The translations under genes and the position numbers were made by a program. Below the pieces are notes generated by a model, which was given only the letters and a program-made list of their open reading frames with translations, was not told the DNA's origin and did no database searches. A DNA stretch of 64,000 nucleotides from JASHPR01 sp963808705 (lineage in GTDB: Bacteria; Actinomycetota; Actinomycetes; Streptosporangiales; Streptosporangiaceae): NCBI GenBank assembly GCA_963808705.1, contig CAWEHB010000011.1, positions 124,001 to 188,000 of the forward strand, read 5' to 3'. How positions within the stretch are numbered: position 1 is the stretch's first letter; every line of letters begins with the position of its first letter. Shown piece after piece: positions 25,647 through 34,322 of the stretch.

Positions 25647-27206
25647 ATGGCCACCACTGCATCAGAGCTGCAGCCCGTAGAAGAATTTAAGGACAAGGGC
25701 CTCAAGCCCGGCGCTCTAAGCCTGGTCTCCAGCGTGGTCATAGGCGTCGCCTCGACCGCTCCGGCCTACAGCCTGGCCGCGACGCTGCTGTTCGTCGTGG
25801 TTCTCGTCGGCTTCAAGGCTCCCGCGGTCGCCGTGCTGGCGTTCATCCCGATTCTTTTCTGCTCGATCGGCTACAGCGAGATGAACAAGGCGGACCCGGA
25901 CTGCGGGACCACGTTCACGTGGGGGACGAGGGCGTTCGGCCCGAAGACCGGCTGGGCGGGCGGGTGGGGCATCGTGGCCGCCGACATCCTGGTCATGGCC
26001 AGCCTGGCGCAGGTGGCCGGGCAGTACGTGTTCCTGCTGATCCAGGGCCCCAACAGCGCGATCGGCACCAACCCGGCCAGCGGCTGGGTGCTGCTGGTCG
26101 GCATCCTCTGGATCATCGCGATGACCGCTATCTGCTACGTCGGCATCGAGGTCTCGGCGAACTTCCAGAAGATCCTGCTGAGCATCGAGGTCGTTATGCT
26201 GCTGGTGCTGTCGGTAACCGCGCTGGTCCGGGTCGGCACCGGGCACCACCCGCCGCAGTCGGTGCACCCGAGCTTCAGCTGGCTGGTGCCCACCCATCTG
26301 CCGCTCTCGGCCTTCCTCGGCGGGATCGTCCTGATGCTGTTCATCTACTGGGGCTGGGACACCGCCGTCTCGGTCAACGAGGAAACCAAGGACAAGAGCA
26401 AGACCCCGGGCCAGGCGGCGATCATCTCGACCGTGCTGCTGCTGGTCACCTATGCGATCGTGATCATCGCAGTGGTGGCGTTCGCCGGAATCGGCACGAC
26501 CGGGATCGGCCTGTCCAACGAGGCCCACGGCGGCGACGTGCTGTCCGTGCTCGGCGGCGCGATCTTCGGCACTGGCGGCTTCGGCACCTTCCTGAGTCGG
26601 CTGCTGATCCTGATGGTGCTCAGCTCGGCCGCGGCGTCCACCCAGACGACCATCCTCCCGACCGCCCGCACGACGCTGTCGATGGCCGCCTACAAGGCCC
26701 TCCCGGACTCGTTCGCCAAGATCCACCACAAGTACCTGACCCCCACGGTGTCCACGATCGTGATGGGCCTGATCTCGATCGCCATCTACGTCCCGATGAA
26801 CTACGTTTCCGGCGGCGATGTCATCTACGACGCGGTCACCGCGATCGGCATCTACATCGCCTTCTACTACGGGCTGACCGCCCTCACCTGTGTCTGGTAT
26901 TACCGCACGACGCTGACGAGCAGCGCCCGCAACCTCTGGATGCGCGGCATCCTGCCCGGGCTCGGCTGGCTGATCATGTGGGGGGCGGGCATCTACAGCC
27001 TGCAGAGCGACTGGACGGCCAGCTTCGGCTACACCTTCTGGACGGTGCCGGGCCTGCACTGGGAGATCGGCGGGATCTTCCTCATCGCGCTCGGGTCGGC
27101 GATAGCCGGCGTGCTGGTATTCGCCTACATGCGGATCACCGAGCCGGCCTTCTTCCGCAAGCAGACCCTCACCAGGGGCACGCCGACGCTCGTGCCGGAT
27201 AAGTAA
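25647..27206 (+). CDS. APC superfamily amino acid/polyamine permease
   Basis: The 519-residue integral membrane protein has about twelve hydrophobic segments and the APC opening VVIGVASTAPAYSLAATLLFVV (written here as VVIGVASTAPAYS then a long hydrophobic run, about 31-55). It has the conserved helix-2 type motif IGYSEMNKADPDCGTTFTW. APC carriers import amino acids or polyamines by proton symport or exchange. ATG 25647 is preceded by GGAGGGG. It is divergent from the saccharopine-dehydrogenase/aldehyde-dehydrogenase pair, which suggests uptake of their substrate. Confidence 0.9.
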   Translation: MATTASELQPVEEFKDKGLKPGALSLVSSVVIGVASTAPAYSLAATLLFVVVLVGFKAPAVAVLAFIPILFCSIGYSEMNKADPDCGTTFTWGTRAFGPKTGWAGGWGIVAADILVMASLAQVAGQYVFLLIQGPNSAIGTNPASGWVLLVGILWIIAMTAICYVGIEVSANFQKILLSIEVVMLLVLSVTALVRVGTGHHPPQSVHPSFSWLVPTHLPLSAFLGGIVLMLFIYWGWDTAVSVNEETKDKSKTPGQAAIISTVLLLVTYAIVIIAVVAFAGIGTTGIGLSNEAHGGDVLSVLGGAIFGTGGFGTFLSRLLILMVLSSAAASTQTTILPTARTTLSMAAYKALPDSFAKIHHKYLTPTVSTIVMGLISIAIYVPMNYVSGGDVIYDAVTAIGIYIAFYYGLTALTCVWYYRTTLTSSARNLWMRGILPGLGWLIMWGAGIYSLQSDWTASFGYTFWTVPGLHWEIGGIFLIALGSAIAGVLVFAYMRITEPAFFRKQTLTRGTPTLVPDK

Positions 27207-27265
27207 GCCCGGCGGCCCGGTCCGGGTGGCCCCGGACGTCGGCCCCAGCGCCTACGCTGGGGCCC

Positions 27266-29500
27266 GTGACCGCGACTGCCGCCGACTCCCTCCTGGACGG
27301 GCTGAACCCCCAGCAGCGGGCCGCCGTCGTGCACGAGGGCAGCCCGCTGCTCATCGTGGCCGGCGCGGGCTCGGGCAAGACCCGGGTGCTGACCCACCGG
27401 ATCGCCTACCTGCTGGCGGAGCGCGACGTCGCCCCGGGCGAGATCCTGGCCATCACCTTCACCAACAAGGCCGCGGGCGAGATGGCCGCGCGGGCGGGGG
27501 CGCTGACCGGCGCGCGGGCGCGGGCCATGTGGCTGATGACGTTCCACGCCGCCTGCGTGCGGATCCTGCGCCGCGAGGCCAGGCGGTTCGGCTACCCCTC
27601 CTCGTTCTCGATCTACGACCAGGCCGACTCGCAGCGGCTGATGACGCTGGTCTGCCGCGAGCTGGACCTGGACGTCAAGTACCATCCGCCCAAGGCGATC
27701 GCCGCCCAGGTCTCCAACCTCAAGAACGACCTCATCGACTACGAGACGCTCGCCGCCCGCGCCAGCGGGTACCGGGAGAAGACGCTGGCCGAGGCGTACG
27801 CCGAGTACCAGCGCCGGCTGGTCGCGGCCGGCGCCATGGACTTCGACGACCTGATCATGGTGACGGTCAACCTGCTGCAGGCGTTCCCCGAGGTGGCCGC
27901 CGAGTACCGGGCCAGGTTCCGGCACCTGCTGGTCGACGAGTACCAGGACACCAACCACGCGCAGTACGTCCTGGTGCGCGAGCTCGCCGGGCATCAGCCT
28001 CCCGGCGGGCCGGCCGCCCCGCCCAGCCCGCCGGCGGAGCTCTGCGTGGTGGGCGACGCCGACCAGTCCATCTACGCCTTCCGCGGCGCCACGATCCGGA
28101 ACATCGAGGAGTTCGAGCGCGACTTTCCCGGCGCCCAGGTCATCCTGCTCGAGCAGAACTACCGCTCCACCCAGAACATCCTCGCCGCGGCCAACGCGCT
28201 GGTCTCCCGCAACCCCGGCCGGGTGCCGAAGCGGCTCTGGTCCGAGGCGGGCGACGGGCCGCCGATCACCGGCTACGTGGCCGACAGCGAGCACGACGAG
28301 GCGGCGTTCGTGGCCGAGGAGGTGGACCGGCTCGCCGACGAGGGGCTGGCCGTCCCCGGGCAGGTGGCGGTGTTCTACCGGACCAACGCCCAGTCCCGGG
28401 TGTTCGAGGAGGTCTTCATCCGGGCCGGCCTGCCGTACAAGGTCGTGGGCGGAGTCCGGTTCTACGAGCGGCGCGAGGTCCGCGACCTGCTCGCCTACCT
28501 GCGGCTGATCGCCAACCCCGACGACGAGGTATCGCTGCGGCGGGTGCTGAACGTGCCCCGGCGGGGGATCGGCGAGCGGGCCGAGGAGTGCGTGGTGGCG
28601 TTCGCCGCCCGGCAGAAGACCAGCTTCGCCCGGGCCCTGGCCCGCCCGGGCGACATCCCGGACCTGGCCGCCCGGTCGGCCCGGGCGATCGGGGCGTTCG
28701 GCGAGCTGATCGGCGGGCTGCGGGAGATGGCGCAGGCCGGCAGCCCGGTCGGCGACCTGGCCGAGGCCGTGCTCGACCGGTCCGGGTACCTGGCCGAACT
28801 CGAGGACTCGTCCGACCTGCAGGACGAGAGCCGGATCGAGAACCTCAAGGAACTGGTCTCGGTCGCGCGGGAGTACGACAGCCGTAACCCCGGCGGCACG
28901 CTGGCGGATTTCCTCGAGCAGGTGTCGCTGGTCGCCGACGCCGACCAGATCCCCGACGGCGAGGACCACGGCGGCCTGGTGACGCTGATGACCCTGCACA
29001 CCGCCAAGGGGCTGGAGTTCCCGGTCGTGTTCCTGACCGGGCTGGAGGAGAACGTGTTCCCGCACGAGCGGTCGAGCAATGACGAGCGCGAGCTCGCGGA
29101 GGAGCGGCGGCTGGCCTACGTCGGGATCACCCGCGCCGAGCAGCGCCTGTACCTGACCCGCGCGATGGCGCGGACCTGGTGGGGGCGGCCGGGCTACCAC
29201 AAGCAATCCCGGTTCCTGTCCGAGATCCCCGGGACGCTGATCGAATGGCGCCGGGACGAGGCGGCCGCCGCGCCGCCGGCCTCGGAGCGGCTGGCCCGCC
29301 GGCCCGGGGTGCAGGCGGCCGGCAACCGGCCGGTGCCGTCGCTGGCGCCCGGCGACCGGGTGAACCACGATGCCTACGGGCTCGGCACGGTGCTCTCGGT
29401 GGAGGGCCGCGGCGACGACCCCGAGGCGAAGATCGATTTCGGCGGGGACTACGGGATCAAGCACCTGGTGCTGCGCTACGCGCCCATCGAGAAGCTGTAA
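27266..29500 (+). CDS. pcrA: ATP-dependent DNA helicase PcrA/UvrD
   Basis: This superfamily 1A 3'-5' helicase acts in repair and replication-fork maintenance. The 744-residue product has the Q motif LNPQQRAAV, Walker A GAGSGKT (33-39), DEYQDTN, GDADQSIYAFRGA, QNYRST and VTLMTLHTAKGLEFPVVF. It ends in the PcrA C-terminal region GDRVNHDAYGLGTVL followed by AKIDFGG, which binds RNA polymerase in relatives. A Pro-rich insert (QPPGGPAAPPSPPAE) precedes motif III. The start is GTG 27266. Confidence 0.95.
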   Translation: MTATAADSLLDGLNPQQRAAVVHEGSPLLIVAGAGSGKTRVLTHRIAYLLAERDVAPGEILAITFTNKAAGEMAARAGALTGARARAMWLMTFHAACVRILRREARRFGYPSSFSIYDQADSQRLMTLVCRELDLDVKYHPPKAIAAQVSNLKNDLIDYETLAARASGYREKTLAEAYAEYQRRLVAAGAMDFDDLIMVTVNLLQAFPEVAAEYRARFRHLLVDEYQDTNHAQYVLVRELAGHQPPGGPAAPPSPPAELCVVGDADQSIYAFRGATIRNIEEFERDFPGAQVILLEQNYRSTQNILAAANALVSRNPGRVPKRLWSEAGDGPPITGYVADSEHDEAAFVAEEVDRLADEGLAVPGQVAVFYRTNAQSRVFEEVFIRAGLPYKVVGGVRFYERREVRDLLAYLRLIANPDDEVSLRRVLNVPRRGIGERAEECVVAFAARQKTSFARALARPGDIPDLAARSARAIGAFGELIGGLREMAQAGSPVGDLAEAVLDRSGYLAELEDSSDLQDESRIENLKELVSVAREYDSRNPGGTLADFLEQVSLVADADQIPDGEDHGGLVTLMTLHTAKGLEFPVVFLTGLEENVFPHERSSNDERELAEERRLAYVGITRAEQRLYLTRAMARTWWGRPGYHKQSRFLSEIPGTLIEWRRDEAAAAPPASERLARRPGVQAAGNRPVPSLAPGDRVNHDAYGLGTVLSVEGRGDDPEAKIDFGGDYGIKHLVLRYAPIEKL

Positions 29501-29651
29501 CCGCGCCGCGGCGGCTCAGCCCGCTGCGGCGCTGATCAGGCCGGCGAGCAGGCCCGGGGCGCGCAGCGGCAGCAGGTGGTCGGCGCTACCCTGCCCAGTA
29601 GGGGGCCGGCGCCGCGGGCTGCGGCGGGGCGCGTCCCGGTGGAGGAGATTC

Positions 29652-30068
29652 ATGAGCAGCATCCGCGTGGTCATCGCCAAGCCGGGCCTGGACGGCCATG
29701 ACCGTGGCGCGAAGGTGGTGGCCCGGGCACTGCGCGACGCCGGGGTGGAGGTCATCTACACCGGGCTGCACCAGACCCCGGAGCAGATCGTGGCCGCCGC
29801 GCTGCAGGAGGACGCCGACGCGATAGGGCTCTCCGTCCTGTCCGGCGCGCACATGACCCAGTTCCGCCGGGTGCTCGAATTGCTGACCGAACGTGACGCC
29901 ACCGACATCGTCGTGTTCGGCGGCGGCATCATCCCGGACGCGGACATCGCCGAGCTGGAGCGGATGGGCGTGGCGAAGATCTTCACTCCGGGCGCGGCGA
30001 CGACCGAGATCGTGGACTGGGTCCGGTCGAATCTCGGCCAGCAGGAGCAGGAGGAGACGGTCGGCTAG
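29652..30068 (+). CDS. icmB: Small cobalamin-binding mutase subunit, IcmB-like
   Basis: This 138-residue stand-alone B12-binding domain has the DxHxxG motif (D14-G-H16-D-R-G19), whose His coordinates cobalt, then LSVLSGAHM and FGGGIIPD, which line the nucleotide tail. The length and the position between pcrA and sucCD match the isobutyryl-CoA mutase small subunit of Streptomyces. It should pair with a separately encoded large subunit, not in this window. ATG 29652 has GGAGGAG four bases upstream. It could serve another acyl-CoA mutase. Confidence 0.85.
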   Translation: MSSIRVVIAKPGLDGHDRGAKVVARALRDAGVEVIYTGLHQTPEQIVAAALQEDADAIGLSVLSGAHMTQFRRVLELLTERDATDIVVFGGGIIPDADIAELERMGVAKIFTPGAATTEIVDWVRSNLGQQEQEETVG

Positions 30069-30180
30069 CGACCCAGGTGGGCCCGGCGCGTCTGGCCGCA
30101 CTAGGCTGCGTGCGCAGGCCTACCGCAGACATCGGCGCCCGCATCCCGAACCCAGCGCCGCACACCTAGGACGGACCTGA

Positions 30181-30477
30181 GTGGACCTTTTTGAGCATCA
30201 GGCGAAGGGGATCTTCGCCGAGCATGGGGTGCCCGTTCCCGAGGGCAGGGTCGCGCTTACCCCGGCCGAAGCCCGCGCCATCGCGGAGGCGTTCGCCGCG
30301 GCCGGAAAGCCGCGGGTCGTGGTCAAGGCCCAGGTGAAGACCGGCGGCCGCGGCAAGGCCGGCGGCGTGAAGCGGGCCGGCGAGGCCGAGATTGAAGTGG
30401 TCGAGCAGGTCGAGACCATGGACGACGCGGCGCGCCGCGCCGCCGAACTGGCCGCTGCGGCCGCGACGGGAGCATGA
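30181..30477 (+). pseudogene. sucC: Succinyl-CoA synthetase beta subunit with a large internal in-frame deletion
   Basis: Only 98 residues remain of a protein normally 385-395 long. Residues 1-66 match the N-terminus (DLFEHQAKGIFAEHGVPVPEG and VKAQVKTGGRGKAGGVK), and residues about 72-98 match the extreme C-terminus (EVVEQVETMDDAARRAAELA). They are joined in frame, so about 290 residues, including most of the ATP-grasp domain and the CoA-ligase domain, are missing. sucD starts two bases after the stop and is complete. This piece cannot be a functional beta subunit. It is either a real deletion or an assembly artefact. Confidence 0.85.
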
Positions 30478-30478
30478 G

Positions 30479-31366
30479 ATGGCGATCTTCCTGACCGCGC
30501 AGAGCCGGATCATCGTGCAGGGCATCACCGGCTCCGAGGGGCGCCGGCACGGGGCCCGGATGCTCCGGGCGGGCACCCGGGTCGTGGGCGGGACCAACCC
30601 GCGCAAGGCCGGCCAGACGATCGAGCTCGCCGAGACCGAGCTACCGGTGTTCGGCACGGTCGCCGACGCGATGTCGGCCACCGGCGCCGACGTGTCGGTC
30701 GTCTTCGTGCCCCCCGCGGGTACCAAGGACGCGGTGATCGAGGCGGTGGACGCGAAGATACCGCTCGTCATCGTGATCACCGAGGGCATCCCCGTGCACG
30801 ACACCGCGGAGTTCTGGGCGTACGCGAGCGCGCAGGGGAACACCACCCGCATCATCGGCCCGAACTGCCCGGGCGTGGCCTCGCCCGGCAAGTCGAACGC
30901 CGGGATCATCCCGGCCGACATCACCACGGAGGGCCGGGTCGGCCTGGTGTCGAAGTCGGGCACGCTGACCTACCAGATGATGTACGAGCTCAGCGACATC
31001 GGCTTCTCCACCGCGGTGGGCATCGGCGGCGACCCGATCATCGGGACCACGCACATCGACTGCCTGCGGGCGTTCGCCGGCGACCCGGAGACCGACGCGA
31101 TCGTGATGATCGGGGAGATCGGCGGCGACGCCGAGGAGCGCGCGGCCGCCTTCATCGAGCGCAACGTCTCCAAGCCCGTGGTTGCCTACGTGGCCGGCTT
31201 CACCGCGCCCGAGGGCAAGACGATGGGGCACGCCGGGGCGATCATCTCCGGATCGGCGGGCACGGCCCAGGCCAAGAAGGAAGCTCTGGAGAAGGTCGGG
31301 GTCCGGGTGGGCCGGACCCCGAGCGAGACCGCCGGCCTGGTCCGCGAGGCCATGGGCGGCCGCTGA
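30479..31366 (+). CDS. sucD: Succinyl-CoA synthetase alpha subunit
   Basis: The 295-residue subunit is complete. It has QGITGSEGRRHGARM for CoA binding, IIGPNCPGVASPGKSNAGIIP, LVSKSGTLTYQM and the phosphohistidine in GHAGAIISGSAGTAQAK. With SucC it would interconvert succinyl-CoA and succinate with ATP/GTP formation. ATG 30479 lies two bases after the sucC remnant stop. The intact reading frame suggests either recent loss of sucC or a beta subunit supplied elsewhere. Confidence 0.94.
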   Translation: MAIFLTAQSRIIVQGITGSEGRRHGARMLRAGTRVVGGTNPRKAGQTIELAETELPVFGTVADAMSATGADVSVVFVPPAGTKDAVIEAVDAKIPLVIVITEGIPVHDTAEFWAYASAQGNTTRIIGPNCPGVASPGKSNAGIIPADITTEGRVGLVSKSGTLTYQMMYELSDIGFSTAVGIGGDPIIGTTHIDCLRAFAGDPETDAIVMIGEIGGDAEERAAAFIERNVSKPVVAYVAGFTAPEGKTMGHAGAIISGSAGTAQAKKEALEKVGVRVGRTPSETAGLVREAMGGR

Positions 31367-31368
31367 CC

Positions 31369-31482
31369 CCCACGGCGTGCCGGCGGTCCCGCGGCGCACC
31401 GGACGCTGCCCACGGCACGTCCGCGCCTTGCGGCGGCACTGTTGCCCACGGCGCGCCTCCGCGCCTAGCGGCGCGGCAGTTG
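31369..31482. repeat. Three degenerate tandem repeats with hairpins
   Basis: Units begin at CCCACGG: 31369-31408, 31409-31444 and 31445-31482. Units 2 and 3 share CCCACGGC, CCGCGCCT(T/A)GCGGCG and a GTTG end, and each can fold into a GC stem such as CGCGCC-TAG-GGCGCG-like arms. The array fills the gap between sucD and the DUF6350 gene and may act as a terminator cluster. Confidence 0.6.
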
Positions 31483-31499
31483 CCAGGCTTTGGGTTGTG

Positions 31500-32918
31500 A
31501 TGACTCGGCTGACGGCTGGCACCCGGCGGGCCGGCGCGGGCGGCGAGGCAAACCCCGTCCCGGCCGGCGCAGTCCGCCCGCTCGCCGTCACGGGGGCGAT
31601 CGCCGCCTGCGCCGCCGCCGGGACCGGGCTCGCCGTGCTGACCATGCTCGCGCTGGCCGGCTTCATCGCGGCACCGCACGCCGGGCTCGGCCTGACCGGC
31701 GTGCTGCGCACGGCCGCGCTGCTCTGGCTGATCGGCCATCACGTGGGCTTCGCCTTGCCCGGCGTCGGCCGGATCGGCATGCTGCCGCTCGGGCTGGTCC
31801 TGCTGCCCGGCGCGCTGCTGTGGCGGGCGGGCCGCTGGGTGGTGCGCACCGGGGGGGTCCGCAGGCTCCGGCACGTGGGCTACGCCGCCCTGGCCCTGGC
31901 CGTTCCGTACGCCATGGTGGCAGCGGCGCTCGCCCTGGCCAGCAGCTCGCCGCGGGCCACGCCCTCGCTTCCCGAGGCCGTGGTGTGCCCGTTCCTGCTC
32001 GCGCTGACCGCGGGCGGCCTCGGCGGCGCCCGCGCCCTGGCGCCGTGGCGGCAGCTGGCAGGCCTGCTCGGTGACCGGCTGCGCTCGCTGACCGTCGGCA
32101 CGGCGGGAGCGCTGGCGGTCCTCACCGCGGCCGGGGGCCTGCTCGCCGGTGTCTCGCTCGCCCTGCACCAGGCGGAGTTCAAGGCGGTCGACGCGATCCT
32201 GGCCCCGGGGGCGGTGGGAGCCGCGCTGTTGCTGCTCGCCCAGCTTGCCTACGTGCCCAACGCCGTGATCTGGGCGATCTCGTTCACGCTTGGCCCGGGA
32301 TTCGCGTTCGGGACCGGCACGGTGATCGCGCCGACCGGCTCCGCGCTCGGCCCCCTCCCGGACTTCCCCCTGCTCGCGGCGCTGCCGCCGGGGGTGCACC
32401 CGGCGGTCCCGTTCCTGCTGTCCGCGGCCGTGCTGGTCGTGCCCTACCTGGCCGGGGCCTTCGGCGGGCTGCTGATGACGCGTGCCGTGCCCGCTGCAGC
32501 GCTGGAGACCGCGCCGCTGTGGGGGTTCGTCTCCGGGGTCCTGACCGGCTGCGTGCTGGGAGTCCTGGCCGCGTTCGCGGGCGGGCCGCTGGGCAACGGC
32601 CGCCTGGCGGCGGTCGGCCCGTCCGGCTGGCAGGTCGGCGTGGTGGCCTCGCTGGAGGTGGGCGTGGCGGCCGCGGTGACCGCGGGCGTCGCGAACTGGC
32701 TGCGCCGGCGCGCCATTACCGCGGCCGGGCCGGCCGCGGCCACGCCGGGACCGCCGCCGGCCGCGGCGCCGCTTCCCGGCCTGGACCCGGGTGACGCGGC
32801 CGGTGACGGGCACACGATCTACGTCAACCCGTGGGCCGGGACCGCGGATCAGGGCTCCGGCGACACCCGGCCCCGGGCCCCGCACCGGCCCTCATCGCTG
32901 CCCTGGCGAGGCCCTTAG
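31500..32918 (+). CDS. DUF6350 family multi-span membrane protein
   Basis: The 472-residue protein consists almost entirely of hydrophobic helices (about ten) with a short charged N-terminus and a hydrophilic Pro/Gly-rich C-terminal tail (about 410-472). The position directly after sucD and before purN matches the DUF6350 membrane protein of streptomycetes. Its function is unknown. ATG 31500 is preferred; GTG 31497 directly before it is also possible, and neither has a clear Shine-Dalgarno site. The 3' end overlaps the convergent DUF4190-like gene by four bases. Confidence 0.8.
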   Translation: MTRLTAGTRRAGAGGEANPVPAGAVRPLAVTGAIAACAAAGTGLAVLTMLALAGFIAAPHAGLGLTGVLRTAALLWLIGHHVGFALPGVGRIGMLPLGLVLLPGALLWRAGRWVVRTGGVRRLRHVGYAALALAVPYAMVAAALALASSSPRATPSLPEAVVCPFLLALTAGGLGGARALAPWRQLAGLLGDRLRSLTVGTAGALAVLTAAGGLLAGVSLALHQAEFKAVDAILAPGAVGAALLLLAQLAYVPNAVIWAISFTLGPGFAFGTGTVIAPTGSALGPLPDFPLLAALPPGVHPAVPFLLSAAVLVVPYLAGAFGGLLMTRAVPAAALETAPLWGFVSGVLTGCVLGVLAAFAGGPLGNGRLAAVGPSGWQVGVVASLEVGVAAAVTAGVANWLRRRAITAAGPAAATPGPPPAAAPLPGLDPGDAAGDGHTIYVNPWAGTADQGSGDTRPRAPHRPSSLPWRGP

Positions 32919-33388
32919 CCCGGCACCGACCGGTGCAGCTGGTCCAGGCACGCCTGCTGCGCGCTCGGCGTGTTCGCGGCGGACAGGCACTGGGAGAAGG
33001 AATTCAGCTCCGGCCAGAACACGGCGAACGCGATCAGCAGGATGGCGCTCAGCACGGCGCCGATGATGCCGAGTACCGTGCCGGCGACCGCGCCCCGCGG
33101 GCGCATGGTGACCGAGCGCCGCGCCCCCCGGATCGCCATCACCCCGAACCAGCACGCGGACAGGCCCACGAGAAGGCCGAAGACGACCAGGTAGATGCCC
33201 CGGTGGAAGTTGGTGCCGACACCGAGCAGGGCCAGCAGGCTCAGCACGCCAAGCAGGACCGCGGCCACCGCGCGCTGGCGCATGGCCGGCTCGGGCGGCG
33301 GGAGCGGCCGGCCGGGCCCCGCTGGCCTGCCGGGCGGGCGCCCGTTGCCCCGGCGGCGGGCCGCGTCCGGCGGGGCCCCCGGTGGCAC
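32915..33388 (-). CDS. DUF4190-like small membrane protein, start uncertain
   Basis: The C-terminal 120 residues have two or three membrane helices and a spacing typical of DUF4190 (VLLGVLSLLALLG, VVFGLLVGLSACWFGVMA, AVAGTVLGIIGAVLSAILL). The first ATG/GTG is GTG 33388, without a ribosome site. The same frame stays open to a TAA at 33701-33703 and encodes a Pro-rich segment with typical coding bias. A CTG at 33616 has AGAGAGGA seven bases upstream and would give a 233-residue protein with the usual disordered N-terminus. Function is unknown. Confidence 0.7.
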   Translation of the reverse strand: MPPGAPPDAARRRGNGRPPGRPAGPGRPLPPPEPAMRQRAVAAVLLGVLSLLALLGVGTNFHRGIYLVVFGLLVGLSACWFGVMAIRGARRSVTMRPRGAVAGTVLGIIGAVLSAILLIAFAVFWPELNSFSQCLSAANTPSAQQACLDQLHRSVPG

Positions 33389-33713
33389 GCCGGGCCCGGG
33401 GCCCGGCGACGGGGGCGGCGGGGGCGGCCCGTTCCACGGGACGGGCCCCGGCGGCGGGACGGGCCCCGGCGGCGGCGAAGCCCCGGGAGCCGGGGCCAGG
33501 CCCTGGCCGTCCGGCTGCTGAGGGAAGTGCAGCGCGGGCAGTCCCGGCGGCTCCCCCTTCCTCTCCGGCGGCTCGGGGGAGCCCAGCGGCGGCCGCTGAC
33601 TCTGGTTTGCTGGCAGGGCCGGGTCCTCTCTGGCGGCTGGATGCGACCTCCCTATTTCACCACCTTCGGCGACTACCCAGGGTCCCGGCCGCGCCAGGTC
33701 TTATCGTGGGCCC
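33389..33713. other. Gap before purN: probable upstream coding part of the DUF4190-like gene
   Basis: Most of this 325-bp gap is open on the minus strand in frame with the DUF4190-like gene and is Pro/Gly-rich, but lacks ATG, GTG or TTG. The right end (about 33650-33713) precedes purN on the plus strand and should hold its promoter; no clear hexamers were seen. Confidence 0.5.
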
Positions 33714-34322
33714 ATGCTGTCGCGCCTGGTGGTGCTGGCGTCGGGCGCGGGAACCAACCTGCAGGCCCTGCTGGACGCCTGCGCCAGCGAGTCGTACGGG
33801 GCGCGGGTGGTCGCGGTGGGCACGGACCGGGACGGCATCGCCGCGCTGGCCCGCGCGCAGGCCGCGGGGGTCGCCACGTTCACGCTCCGGGTCCGGGACT
33901 TCCCGGCCCGCGAAGACTGGGACCGGGCCCTCACCGCCGCCTGCGCCGGGTTCGAGCCGGACCTGATCATCCTCGCCGGGTTCATGAAGCTCGTCGGGGC
34001 CGGCTTCCTGGCCGCGTTCGGCGGGCGGGTTATCAACACCCATCCCGCCTTGCTACCGTCGTTCCCCGGCATGCAAGGCGTGAAAGACGCGCTGGGCTAC
34101 GGCGTGAAGGTCTCGGGGTGCACCGTGTTCCTGGTCGACGCGGGAACCGACAGCGGCTCGATTATCGCGCAGGCCGCCGTTCCCGTTCACGATGACGACG
34201 ACGAGACCACCCTGCACGAGCGGATCAAGGTCACCGAGCGCGCGCTGCTCGTGGACACGGTGGGCCGGCTGGTCCGCGACGGATGGTCCGTCCGGGGCCG
34301 GAAGGTGAGGATCGGGCCGTGA
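33714..34322 (+). CDS. purN: Phosphoribosylglycinamide formyltransferase
   Basis: PurN transfers a formyl group from 10-formyl-THF to GAR in purine synthesis. The 202-residue protein has VLASGAGTNLQALLDA for phosphate binding, the catalytic Asn-His in NTHPALLPSFPG and the Asp in VDAGTDSGSIIAQ. The length is normal. The stop overlaps the purH GTG start in GTGA, so the two are translationally coupled. Confidence 0.96.
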   Translation: MLSRLVVLASGAGTNLQALLDACASESYGARVVAVGTDRDGIAALARAQAAGVATFTLRVRDFPAREDWDRALTAACAGFEPDLIILAGFMKLVGAGFLAAFGGRVINTHPALLPSFPGMQGVKDALGYGVKVSGCTVFLVDAGTDSGSIIAQAAVPVHDDDDETTLHERIKVTERALLVDTVGRLVRDGWSVRGRKVRIGP

